64,000 nucleotides of DNA from G963676095 sp963676095 (GTDB lineage Bacteria > Bacteroidota > Bacteroidia > Bacteroidales > Prolixibacteraceae): the NCBI GenBank assembly GCA_963676095.1, contig OY781040.1, positions 7,502,001 through 7,566,000 on the forward strand, given 5' to 3'. Of the stretch, positions 26,061-35,400 are shown in pieces; the stretch's first letter is position 1; every line of letters begins with the position of its first letter. Made by a program: the position numbers and the translations under genes. The notes under the pieces were generated by a model. It saw only the letters and a program-made list of their open reading frames with translations. It had not been told where the DNA came from and made no database searches.

Positions 26061-26823
26061 TTTTCTTTTGGGCTAAAATAATAATTGGATGATAGGTTAG
26101 CAGGCAATCGTTTTGCGGACTAACCGGGTAATTTTTTTCAAACTCCTGAAATTTCTGACGGCCCCATCCGGACGGTTTTACGAGTCCGTTCACCCCGGTA
26201 TTTTTAATATGCCGGAGCACATCGTCCGGACGGTTAAAATGAAGCTGTATGATTTCATCGTGCACGCACAGGACATCAAAATACCCCGTCATCATTTCGT
26301 TGATTTCTTCCGGGGAATAATAGGAAAGTCCCCGCCGGCAAGCGGACCTGACTTCCTGAAAGTTTTCCGGGCCAAAGGTGCTGAAAGCAAATATTCCTCC
26401 GGGCCTTAATGCCCGCCATACTTTAAGGATAAAGGCAGGCAGGTTGCTAAACCACTGAACCGCAGATGTCGATACGACGGCATCCAGTTGCTGCGGAAAC
26501 CTGATGATTTCTGCATCTCCTTCCAGAAAAGTCCGGTTTTTAAATTGGTACTGATCGAAGACCTGCGTAATACCGCATTCCTTTTCTGGTACCAGATCGT
26601 TGAGGTAGTAGTGTTCCGGCACAGCCTTCTTCAATATTTCGGCAGATAAAAGCCCTGACCCGCATCCGACTTCAAGCAATAAACCGTCAAGGGCTATCCG
26701 GTTAGCTTCCATACAATCTGTAATTTCCAGGCAGATCCAGCGTTGTACAAAAGCATGTTTATTATAGTTGTCCCGGCTTTTTTCAAACCGGTTCCTGACT
26801 ATTTCTTTATCTATAATCATCAC
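26053..26823 (-). CDS. bioC: Malonyl-ACP O-methyltransferase
   Basis: 256 residues. SAM-binding motif LLLEVGCGSGLLSAEILKK, followed by VVSTSAVQWFSN and LRPGGIFAFSTFGP, the BioC arrangement. It methylates malonyl-ACP so that fatty-acid synthesis can build the pimeloyl chain. It overlaps bioG by a few bases and bioD by 8 bp, so translation is likely coupled. Confidence 0.9.
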   Translation of the reverse strand: MMIIDKEIVRNRFEKSRDNYNKHAFVQRWICLEITDCMEANRIALDGLLLEVGCGSGLLSAEILKKAVPEHYYLNDLVPEKECGITQVFDQYQFKNRTFLEGDAEIIRFPQQLDAVVSTSAVQWFSNLPAFILKVWRALRPGGIFAFSTFGPENFQEVRSACRRGLSYYSPEEINEMMTGYFDVLCVHDEIIQLHFNRPDDVLRHIKNTGVNGLVKPSGWGRQKFQEFEKNYPVSPQNDCLLTYHPIIILAQKKNE

Positions 26824-27482
26824 TCATTCAAATTAAGTAGTCCGTTCCAGCTTTTTATTTCAAGAAAAGGGAAATGAGGCCAGTCTGTCCTGATGACTTT
26901 CGCTTTCGGTCCCCAAAAACGGAGCTGATGCACAGCCGGGACAATACGGTCATTCATCCCCACCAGGGCTATATCCCAAGAATGGGCCTCTGCCGGTGGC
27001 AATTCTCCCAGTTTACGGAAAAACTGCAATTCGGTCTTCTGCCCGTCAGCGCTTCGACGGGATATTTGCGAAGAAGCCTCTTCCAGGTTATGCTTTCCGC
27101 CAAACATCCTCAGGTTGAATTTATACCTGTTCTGATCGTTCCATCCGGTTAAGGTGTGTTGGAACGTTAAATGAGGAATTGCCAGTTCATCGTGCCAGGC
27201 CCATGGTGTCCCGTTAATGGCCAGGCTTTGGTTTATTTCCAGCTCCGATTTTGAGAGGATTTCGTTGGCAGCGCACACACCAAGCGACCAGGCAACAACA
27301 ATAATTTCCGGGTAAGGGTATTCCTCCGGACAGAGCGGGTCAACGGAATTGAAGTCATTTAGCTGGCAGACGTCAAAACCGGTATGGTCGAAACCATGCA
27401 ATACATGCTCGTCCATTCCCCAACCGTTGAAGAAAAGGATACATTTCCGGTTTCCTTCCTGCTTAATCCACGTTCTTTTCAT
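26820..27482 (-). CDS. bioG: Pimeloyl-ACP methyl ester esterase, BioG type
   Basis: 220 residues of the DUF452/BioG family: ILFFNGWGMDEHVL at the start, serine elbow VVAWSLGVCAANE, and the His in DWPHFPFL. It removes the methyl ester made by BioC to release pimeloyl-ACP, doing the job BioH does elsewhere. It overlaps the bioF end by 20 bp and the bioC start by 3 bp. Confidence 0.88.
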   Translation of the reverse strand: MKRTWIKQEGNRKCILFFNGWGMDEHVLHGFDHTGFDVCQLNDFNSVDPLCPEEYPYPEIIVVAWSLGVCAANEILSKSELEINQSLAINGTPWAWHDELAIPHLTFQHTLTGWNDQNRYKFNLRMFGGKHNLEEASSQISRRSADGQKTELQFFRKLGELPPAEAHSWDIALVGMNDRIVPAVHQLRFWGPKAKVIRTDWPHFPFLEIKSWNGLLNLNE

Positions 27483-28587
27483 AGGGCATCAACAACTTTA
27501 TTAACCGGTCCAGTTCATTCATATCCAGTCCGGCATACAATGAAATCCGCAACCTTGCCGTTCCGGCGGGCACCGTAGGGTGACGGACGGGCAGCACATA
27601 AAAACCTTCCTGCCTCAATTTTTCAGCAACACAGACCGCCTCCCTGTTATCCCCGATGATTACCGGAATAATATGACTTGACGGCTGACTATTCAAAGCG
27701 CCGGCAAAATCGCGGGACAATTGCCGCAACTGTTTTCTCCGGCCTTCCATACGCATCATTTTCCGGAAAATAAAATCCGTCCATGCCAGGTTCAGCGGAG
27801 GGAGCGCCGTGGTAAAAATAAAGCTCCTGGAGGTATTGATCAGGTATTCCCGGAAAACAGCATCGCAAACCACGAAAGCCCCAAGCGATGCAAGGGCCTT
27901 TCCAAAAGTCCCGACAATAAAGTCAACCTCGCCGGTCAGCCCGCACTGCCCGGCAAGCCCCAGGCCTTCAGGCCCGGCGACGCCCAGGGCATGGGCCTCG
28001 TCTACATAAAGGAATGCGTCGTATTGCTTTTTCAGTTCCACCAATGTATGCAGGTCAGCCAGGTCGCCGTCCATGCTGAAAATACTCTCCGTGACAATAA
28101 AGATCTGTTCGTAATCTTTCCGGTATTTTTGCAACAGCGATCCGAGGTGTTCATAGTTGACATGCCCGAAACGTTTTACCTCAGCTTTGCTAAGATTTAA
28201 GCCGTCGATAATGCTGGCATGGACCAGCTTATCGGCCAGGATCAGGTCCCTGCTTCCGGCCAACGCCGGGAGGATACCGATATTGGCATGATATCCGCTG
28301 TTCAGTACCAAACAACTTTCCCGCTGGTACGCCTTTGCAATACAGGATTCCAACCGTTCATATTCCGCACAGTCGCCTGACAGTAGCCGGGAAGATACTG
28401 CACTGAAATTCTGGCTTCCAGGACTGTTCATTTTCCAGAATTCAGCTTTCAGCTGCCGGTCTGCATCAATTCCCAGGTAATCATTCGACGACAGGTTGAT
28501 CATCCCCCCGGGAACAGGCCCGGGCAAATGCCTCAGGTTGGATTGCCGTTTCAATTCATCCAAATGGTCTTGATATTTCTGTTTCAT
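27463..28587 (-). CDS. bioF: 8-amino-7-oxononanoate synthase
   Basis: 374 residues from ATG 28587. Alpha-oxoamine synthase family: NYLGID at the N-terminus, DEAHALGVAGPEGLG, and the PLP lysine in GTFGKALASLGAF. It condenses pimeloyl-ACP with alanine. The open frame extends upstream to 28641 inside the bioA end, but ATG 28587 fits the family length. Confidence 0.93.
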   Translation of the reverse strand: MKQKYQDHLDELKRQSNLRHLPGPVPGGMINLSSNDYLGIDADRQLKAEFWKMNSPGSQNFSAVSSRLLSGDCAEYERLESCIAKAYQRESCLVLNSGYHANIGILPALAGSRDLILADKLVHASIIDGLNLSKAEVKRFGHVNYEHLGSLLQKYRKDYEQIFIVTESIFSMDGDLADLHTLVELKKQYDAFLYVDEAHALGVAGPEGLGLAGQCGLTGEVDFIVGTFGKALASLGAFVVCDAVFREYLINTSRSFIFTTALPPLNLAWTDFIFRKMMRMEGRRKQLRQLSRDFAGALNSQPSSHIIPVIIGDNREAVCVAEKLRQEGFYVLPVRHPTVPAGTARLRISLYAGLDMNELDRLIKLLMPYEKNVD

Positions 28588-28591
28588 TTTT

Positions 28592-29875
28592 TTAATTTGA
28601 AATAACATCGGATACGGCGCCGGTAAGCCGGGACAATTCATCCGGTGAAATAATAAAAGGAGGCATCAGGTAAACCAGTTTCCCGAATGGGCGCACCCAT
28701 ACGCCATGTTCGACAAACTTTCGCTGAATGACCGGTAAATCCACCTCCTGCTTTAGCTCTACCACGCCGATGGCGCCAAGCACCCGCACCCGGGCGACCC
28801 GTGGTAAAGACTGAAGGTGCGTCAACCCGGCAGCAAGTTGTGTTTCAATTCCTTGCACGCGATCCTGCCAGTTCGAATTCAGTAACAGGCTGATACTTGC
28901 ATTTGCCACGGCACAGGCCGTCGGGTTGCCCATAAACGTTGGCCCGTGCATAAAAACGCCGGGATCCCCTTGTGAGATTGTCCCGGCAATCTTTTCCGTG
29001 CACAAAGTCGCGGCAAAACTCATATAGCCCCCGGTGATTGCTTTCCCCAGGCACATAATATCAGGGGAGATGCCCGACCAGTGGCAGGCAAACAATTTTC
29101 CGGTCCGCCCAAATCCGGTTGCAATTTCATCGGCAATAAGCAGGATACCATTTTCATCGCAGATACGACGAACCCCTGACAGAAACGCCGGGTGATAAAA
29201 CCACATACCGCCTGCCCCCTGCACAACAGGCTCCAGAATAACAGCTGCGACCCGGTGGGCTTTTGTCCTGACCAGCTCCAGCAAAGGATCCAGATCAGAA
29301 GGGTCCCATTCGCCATGAAAACAGGAAGAAGGGGACGGGATGAAATACTGTTTTGGCAGTTGCGCCCCGAAAATAGTGTGCATGCCCGTTACCGGATCGC
29401 ATACGGACATGGCGTGCCAGGTATCGCCATGATAACCTTTCCGTAAGGAAATAAAACGGTTCTTCTCCGGCCTCCCCGCTGACTGCCAGTATTGAATCGC
29501 CATTTTCAGGGCGACTTCCACCGCTACCGAGCCGGAATCGGAAAAGAAAACCCGTTGAAGGGGCGCCGGGGTCAGATCGATAAGCTTTTCTGCCAGCTCC
29601 ACTGCCGGCCGGTGCGTAATGCCCCCGAACATGACATGGGCCATATCATTAAGCTGATTGCGGACCGCTTCGTTCAGCACCGGGTGATTGTAGCCATGAA
29701 TTGCGGCCCACCAGCTCGACATCCCGTCGATCAGACGGCGTCCGTCTTCAAGTTCCAGGAATACCCCCTCTGCCCGCCGGACCGGATAGCTGGGAATCGG
29801 GTTGGTCGCTGATGTATAGGGATGCCAGATATGATTTTTGTCAAAACAGGTCAGGTCGGTTGATGTTTTTTGCAT
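28592..29875 (-). CDS. bioA: Adenosylmethionine-8-amino-7-oxononanoate aminotransferase
   Basis: 427 residues. Class III aminotransferase features: HIWHPYTSA, GMSSWWAAIHGYNHP, ILLIADEIATGFGRTG and the PLP lysine in MCLGKAITGGYMS. It makes 7,8-diaminononanoate using SAM as amino donor. It starts 6 bp after the bioB stop. Confidence 0.94.
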   Translation of the reverse strand: MQKTSTDLTCFDKNHIWHPYTSATNPIPSYPVRRAEGVFLELEDGRRLIDGMSSWWAAIHGYNHPVLNEAVRNQLNDMAHVMFGGITHRPAVELAEKLIDLTPAPLQRVFFSDSGSVAVEVALKMAIQYWQSAGRPEKNRFISLRKGYHGDTWHAMSVCDPVTGMHTIFGAQLPKQYFIPSPSSCFHGEWDPSDLDPLLELVRTKAHRVAAVILEPVVQGAGGMWFYHPAFLSGVRRICDENGILLIADEIATGFGRTGKLFACHWSGISPDIMCLGKAITGGYMSFAATLCTEKIAGTISQGDPGVFMHGPTFMGNPTACAVANASISLLLNSNWQDRVQGIETQLAAGLTHLQSLPRVARVRVLGAIGVVELKQEVDLPVIQRKFVEHGVWVRPFGKLVYLMPPFIISPDELSRLTGAVSDVISN

Positions 29876-29881
29876 GGTTTT

Positions 29882-30850
29882 TTATTTTGTGACCGAGAAT
29901 CCGGCATTTTGAAAATCGCGAAGGTCGTCTTCAATTTTGGAACCGGTTGTGGTTAAATAATCTCCGGTCAACGCAGCGCTTACACCTGCATGCAACGCTT
30001 TTTCCTGGAAAGGTTTAAGCTGAATCCGGCCGCCGGCAAAACGGATGTTTGCTTTGGGATTTATAAAGCGGAAAACCGCAAAGGTGGTCAGGATATCTTC
30101 CTCTGCCAGCATTTTAGTTCCCTCAAGCGGGGTCCCTTTAACCGGGGTCAGGATGTTGACCGGAATAGAGTGAACGCCAAGTCCGGCCAGCGTTACTGCC
30201 AGTTCCACACGATGTTCCGCTGTTTCACCCATTCCGATAATTCCGCCGGAGCAGACTTTAATTCCCAGTTCCTGAGCTTTTTTTATGGTTTGGATCTTCT
30301 CCCCGATCGAGTGCGTTGTAACAAGTTCAGGGAAATAGGAAGGCGCTGTTTCCAGATTGCAATGATAATGTTCAATGCCTGCTTCCTCCTTTAGACGTCT
30401 CAGCTGTCCTTCATCAATTAACCCCATCGAGGCGCACAGGCTCAGGTTGGTTTTTTCTTTTATTTCCTTGTAAATCGGGATTAACTGGTCGAGCGTTTTA
30501 TTGTACACCCGCCGTCCGCTGGTAACCAGCGAGTGGCGTTTCACCCCTTTCGACGCATTAGCGACAGCCTGACTGACGGCCTCTTCCCGGTCGACAATCT
30601 CATATTCCTCCACATTCGTATTGTAATGACGCGATTGACTGCACCATTTGCAATCCTGCGGACAACGTCCGGACTTTGCATTGGTTATGGAACACAAATC
30701 GATCGTGTTTCCGCAAAAATATTCGCGGATCTCATCGGCAGCGCGGTAAAGGGATTCTTTGTCCGGGGTATGATAAAGTTCGACCCCCTCGCCGTAAGTT
30801 ACCTGATAACCTGCCAGGACCTTTTCTTTCAATTCATCAATAACAATCAT
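29882..30850 (-). CDS. bioB: Biotin synthase
   Basis: 322 residues. The radical-SAM motif CPQDCKWC (C-x3-C-x2-C) within SGRCPQDCKWCSQS is followed by the conserved CSGGIIGMGET and the [2Fe-2S]-site Arg of IRFAGGR. It inserts sulphur into dethiobiotin. First gene of the operon; its ATG lies 16 bp after a terminator-like hairpin, which could act as an attenuator or isolate it from the small gene upstream. Confidence 0.94.
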   Translation of the reverse strand: MIVIDELKEKVLAGYQVTYGEGVELYHTPDKESLYRAADEIREYFCGNTIDLCSITNAKSGRCPQDCKWCSQSRHYNTNVEEYEIVDREEAVSQAVANASKGVKRHSLVTSGRRVYNKTLDQLIPIYKEIKEKTNLSLCASMGLIDEGQLRRLKEEAGIEHYHCNLETAPSYFPELVTTHSIGEKIQTIKKAQELGIKVCSGGIIGMGETAEHRVELAVTLAGLGVHSIPVNILTPVKGTPLEGTKMLAEEDILTTFAVFRFINPKANIRFAGGRIQLKPFQEKALHAGVSAALTGDYLTTTGSKIEDDLRDFQNAGFSVTK

Positions 30851-30862
30851 GATTTACTTAAA

Positions 30863-31249
30863 TTAAAAAGTCCGTTTCCTGTACCTGACAGAAAACGGAC
30901 TTTGATTAAAAATATCGAATATCCGAAAACCAGCCGACGATGGCTGTTTTTCATTAATCTTGTTTAGAATTAGTATTGTTACCGGCAGAACCCCTGCCAG
31001 CTGAAGCAATCGTTCCCCGCTGCCGGCGCCCTGCAAACCGGCACTTTCTTCTTCATAAAAAGCTCCCTCCGTCCAATTCAGAAAGGAGGCCGGCTGACTG
31101 ATATTTTTTGCATAAAAGTTTTGGGAAAGGGCCGTCGAAAGTCTTCCGATCCGGACCAGTCTGCCTAAAGAAGCAAACGCGGCATATTTTTTACCTTTCC
31201 ATTGGTGAAACGTAAAAACCGGATGTGCTATGTATTTCCCGGAGTTCAT
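30863..31249 (-). CDS. Small conserved-looking protein upstream of bioB, function unknown
   Basis: 128 residues. The N-terminal half reads FHQWKGKKYAAFASLGRLVR, then IGRLSTALSQNFYAKN, a pattern I associate with short unannotated Bacteroidota proteins. One hydrophobic segment near residues 80-95 (LLQLAGVLPVTILILN) could cross the membrane. The last codons are part of the hairpin at 30867-30903. Co-location with bio genes suggests a link to biotin or its uptake, but nothing in the sequence proves it. Confidence 0.55.
   Translation of the reverse strand: MNSGKYIAHPVFTFHQWKGKKYAAFASLGRLVRIGRLSTALSQNFYAKNISQPASFLNWTEGAFYEEESAGLQGAGSGERLLQLAGVLPVTILILNKINEKQPSSAGFRIFDIFNQSPFSVRYRKRTF
30867..30903 (-). 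terminator. Terminator or attenuator hairpin before bioB
   Basis: On the minus strand the 16-bp stem AAAGTCCGTTTTCTGT pairs with ACAGGAAACGGACTTT, followed by further T residues and AT-rich DNA. It overlaps the end of the upstream gene and stops 16 bp before the bioB ATG. The position allows a role as a true terminator or as a regulated attenuator; no alternative antiterminator stem was found. Confidence 0.7.
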
Positions 31250-32077
31250 TTTGATGTCAAAGATAGTGGTTTTAACAAAAGAAAGAATGAACGGCTGAAA
31301 GAAAGAGGACGAATTACGATGGCCTCCATGGTTATGATCTTTTTAAACACATCATTAAAATCACCCCTGCTAATTAAATTAACAACGCCCCTCAAACAGG
31401 CCGCAGGCCGTCAAACCCTTCAAACGGCAAAGCCTCAAACATTTTCAAACGGACGAAGCCATTCCATAAAACCACTACCCTTGGGTTCCCGGAACGGCCT
31501 CGGTCGGTGAGTCGAAAAACAAGTGAAGAGGGCGTTAAAAAATCTTTTCTGTCTGAGCCGCAGGCGAGTTTAAAAGATTTTAGCTAATCAGAAAGGAAAA
31601 AAGCATTATTTTTTAAGCCTCTGAGAATCGCGATTCTCAGAGGCGTTGGTTGAGCAGTTATCAAAGAAGTTCAGGATTTCCGGGGGAGTGAAAATGAAAT
31701 GTAGCCGAGATGGTATTAATCCGATCAGGTACAAGGGGAAACTTGCCAACTTAGCCCGGTTAACAGGCATCGTCAGATTATTTTTATTAACAATGACTAT
31801 GTTTTTTGTTGAGCATAATCATAATGAAAATTCATGGAGGGTATGATTTTTTACACGAAGGACACCTCTTTTTTTCAGGAAGGGAAAGTCAATAGTTTGT
31901 TGATAAGTTTTGTATGTTTTTCAACATGTCTTGCTCTACCCATTTACACGTGTTATTTTCAGAAATTGTTCAGTACAAAAGTTCTGGCCTAAATAATCGT
32001 AGCATTTTTTAAGAGTCAAAAATCAAATCCTGCCTCAGCAGGATTTCTGCATTAAGATTAACCTCAATTTATTATAA
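31250..32077. other. Gene-free spacer with repeats and palindromes
   Basis: 31340-31470 repeats the CAAACGGC/CAAACACG-type units. 31500-31590 is an inverted partial copy of the 16090-16306 module. 31617-31644 is a perfect palindrome. 32026-32046 is a small AATCCTGC/GCAGGATT hairpin ahead of the next gene. The 66-codon frame at 31646-31846 has no recognisable product. Confidence 0.6.
31617..31644. repeat. Perfect 28-bp palindrome
   Basis: GCCTCTGAGAATCG and its exact reverse complement with no spacer. No T-run follows on either strand, so a simple terminator is not the obvious reading. Confidence 0.7.
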
Positions 32078-32455
32078 ATGGAAATAAATTCTTTTTTTAG
32101 AAACTTAAGAGCAATTAGCCTGAGAGTAGTTCACATAACATTACTCCCCAACACACGTGCCATGCATCTGATAAATGATCTTGCCAGTTATGCAGAAATG
32201 TATAAGCACTTAGTGGAAATTGCCCCTGCATATAGCATGAAAAATAAAGAAACAGATCCCGGGGAACTGAATACGAAACTTTTGCAGAACGTGGAGGAGC
32301 TAACGCTGAATGCCATTCAGCAACAAAAGAAGATTGAGGAACAGAACTCAAAAATCGAAGATCCCCAGCATCAGAAGAAGATTATTCTACAAATGCAAAA
32401 GCGACTGGATAAACTGGAAGTCTCTCAGTTAAAATATTGGCACTTTATATTATAA
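32078..32455 (+). CDS. Short coiled-coil protein, possible remnant of a tail/adhesin-type protein
   Basis: 125 residues, no signal peptide. The first 55 residues are unrecognised. From about 60 a heptad coiled coil follows: LNTKLLQNVEELTLNAIQQQ, KKIEEQNSKI, then LQMQKRLDKLE. That pattern resembles the C-terminal stalk of Bacteroidota tail-fibre or S74-like proteins, so this may be the 3' end of a decayed larger gene next to the RHS island. Confidence 0.4.
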   Translation: MEINSFFRNLRAISLRVVHITLLPNTRAMHLINDLASYAEMYKHLVEIAPAYSMKNKETDPGELNTKLLQNVEELTLNAIQQQKKIEEQNSKIEDPQHQKKIILQMQKRLDKLEVSQLKYWHFIL

Positions 32456-32476
32456 TTGAAAATCAAACAATTAAGT

Positions 32477-35400
32477 ATGAGAAAAAAATTGCTATTTATA
32501 ATATTGATTCTAATTCAGGGAGATTTATTTGCTCAAATAAATAGATCCATAGATGAGATGACAATTGCTAGTCCAGAGGCTACAAGTTTCGAAAAATATG
32601 GAAATTATAATGTTAGTAGTTATATAGGCATTCCAGATATTGAGGTACCTATCTATGATTTTAATTTTAACGGAATGAAGATTCCTTTGAAATTGTCATA
32701 TTATGCAGGGGGAATTCAGGTTAGTCAGGAAGCTTCCTGGGTTGGATTGGGTTGGTCTTTATCCGCTACGCCAGTTATACAACATCAAATACATGGGCTA
32801 TCTGATTTTGTTTATGACACTAGTTCAAATCCTGGATTAATAGGCTATATTTATACTGACGAAGAACTTCCTGAATATCAAACTCTAAATTCTAGTTTAG
32901 TAAATGAAATTGAAGATCATATTGCAAATTATGCAGATTTAAATATTGGATCTGGCAGATTAGGGTGGGATACAGAGCCTGATATGTTTTCCGTAAATCT
33001 ATTTGGAGAAAGTGCAAAATTTATCTTAACACAAAAGGAACTAAACGGGGGTATAATCGGAGTAAAATTACTCAATCCGGACTCAAGACTGGAAATAACA
33101 TATGATGAAAATGAGCAGTCTTTTACAGTAATTAACGATAAAGGATTTCAGTTTGTTTTTGATACAAAAGAATATTCCGTAACAGCATCGGGTAGTTCAA
33201 ACTCATCAGAGGTTGATGCAGCGAAAAGTAGTAACTTAGAATTAATTCCGGGATTTGACAGAAGGGTTATCTCAGCATGGTACTTGGATAAAATAATTTC
33301 ACTGAATAATGATACCTTGTATTTTTTATATGGGACGGATAGAGCTCAAACTGCAGATCAGCCTCATTATAGTGACACCAGAGTTATGAAGGCTTCGTCT
33401 GAAGGAGAATCTGTTCCAGACGGTGAGAAAAATCTGTATTTTGCTTCAATAACAGGACATGACCTTGCTTACCCAAAACAAATTTATTCAAACAGAATGT
33501 CAATTAGCTTTATCACTTCTCTCAGAAGTGATATTATGAAAGCAGATGCTCCTCCGTATTATGCTAATTTTAATAGTATTTTGGTTGGGATGACATCTGA
33601 ATATGCTCAAAAGTTAGATCAAATTGTAATCAAAAATTCTTTGGGAGATACAATTAAGAATGTTCGTCTGAACTATTCCTATTTTGACATATCTCATAAA
33701 GACGATTATTTACCAAAAGAATATTTAAGACTCAAGCTTGATTCTATCGAAGTTAATAATCAATTCTATCGAAGTTTTGGCTATCTGAATGAAGACCAGT
33801 TACCAGACAAGCTTTCTAAATCTGCAGATTTTTGGGGCTTTTACAATGGAAAGGACAATTCAACCAGAGTTCCTTCATATAAAGGAGTATCTGATATCAA
33901 TTCCAGTTATGATTTAAATTTTGAAGGGGCTGACAGAGGGGCTGATTTTGAATATGGGCAGAATGGACTTCTTTCAAATATTGTTTATCCTACAGGAGGA
34001 TATACGAATTTTGTTTATGAAGCAAATTCAATTTGTGTGAATGACAGTGATGAGGAAAATAATGACTATGGTTTTACTGAATATGGATTTATTCAAAATG
34101 ATGATATAAGTATTATTTCAAATTCTTCAACTTATCCTCAAACAGAAAGTTTTTCAATAGCAAAGTCGACTAATTTTAGTGGAACAATATATATATCATG
34201 TGGAAGCGCTTCTGATAGTAGAAAAACAGATATCCCATTTAATGATGCAGATAAAAACAGTGTCGTATTTGAGTTAATAAATACGGATACGAATGCAACG
34301 CTTCAAGAATTAAAATTATCGGATATTGTAACTCTTCCAATTGATTTAGCTGATTATACGGACAATACATATTACGGTGGTATCGTTAATATCACAGAAC
34401 CGGGCAATTATAAGATTATAGTAACAGGAGTTAAAAGCATTTCTAATCTTTATGATGAAGATGATGGGGCAGATCAAGATGACGAAGATTATGGTAAACA
34501 GTATTCATTTTCTATTGGTCTAAAGATGAGCATCCCAAAATTAGCAATAGTTGATCATTATGATCAGGAAATAGGTGGTGCAAGAATTAAGGGCATCATA
34601 AATCATGATAAAGATGGCGGCGTTATTTCCCAAACATCATATAATTATACAAAGGAAATCCAGGGAGTAAATTATTCTTCAGGAATTTTGATGAATCCAT
34701 TAGCTTATCATCAATACTCGTCGGTTTATACTATAGTGAGATCAACTACAGCGTATAATACCAATTTTTTTAAGTTATATTCAGATAGTTATATTGGAGA
34801 CGCTGGTTCTGCCAATGGGCGATTTATTGGCTATTCTCAGGTGAAAGAACAACATGAAAATGATGGAAATACAAATACTTCAGGAAAAACTATTTTTTAT
34901 TATGCTAATGAAAAGAATTTTTTCCCAAGATGTAATGGCGCAGTATATAATTTCCAGAGTGCGGCTACTAATTCTAGTTATTTTCCCATGTCCCCCCCCC
35001 GTTATTCTTATGAAGAAAAGAACGGAGATTTATTGCTTCAAGAAGTATATGACAACAATGATAATAAGCTAAAAACGATAAGATACCAGTATGCCTTTCA
35101 TAATTATTTTCCACAGAGAACAATCGCCTATGGGGGAAAACTTGCTACAGCACAAAATTACATACGTTTTTCAGATGAATCGTTGGAATCGATTACAACT
35201 TATGCTTATTTGTATTTCCCGTATTATATAAAAAATGAAGCTACCCCCTTGATCAAAATAAGAGAAACGGACTTTTCAGGAAATGATAGTATTGTTTCGT
35301 TATCCACTAATACATACAATGATCTTTATCTTATAACCAAATCATCCCGGCTAAATAGTAGAGAAGATTCAATTATACAAGAAACCACTTACCCGGAAGA

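Noticed and set aside
31646..31846. 66-codon ORF downstream of the 28-bp palindrome
   Set aside because: No family and no good start context; it lies in a repeat-rich spacer.
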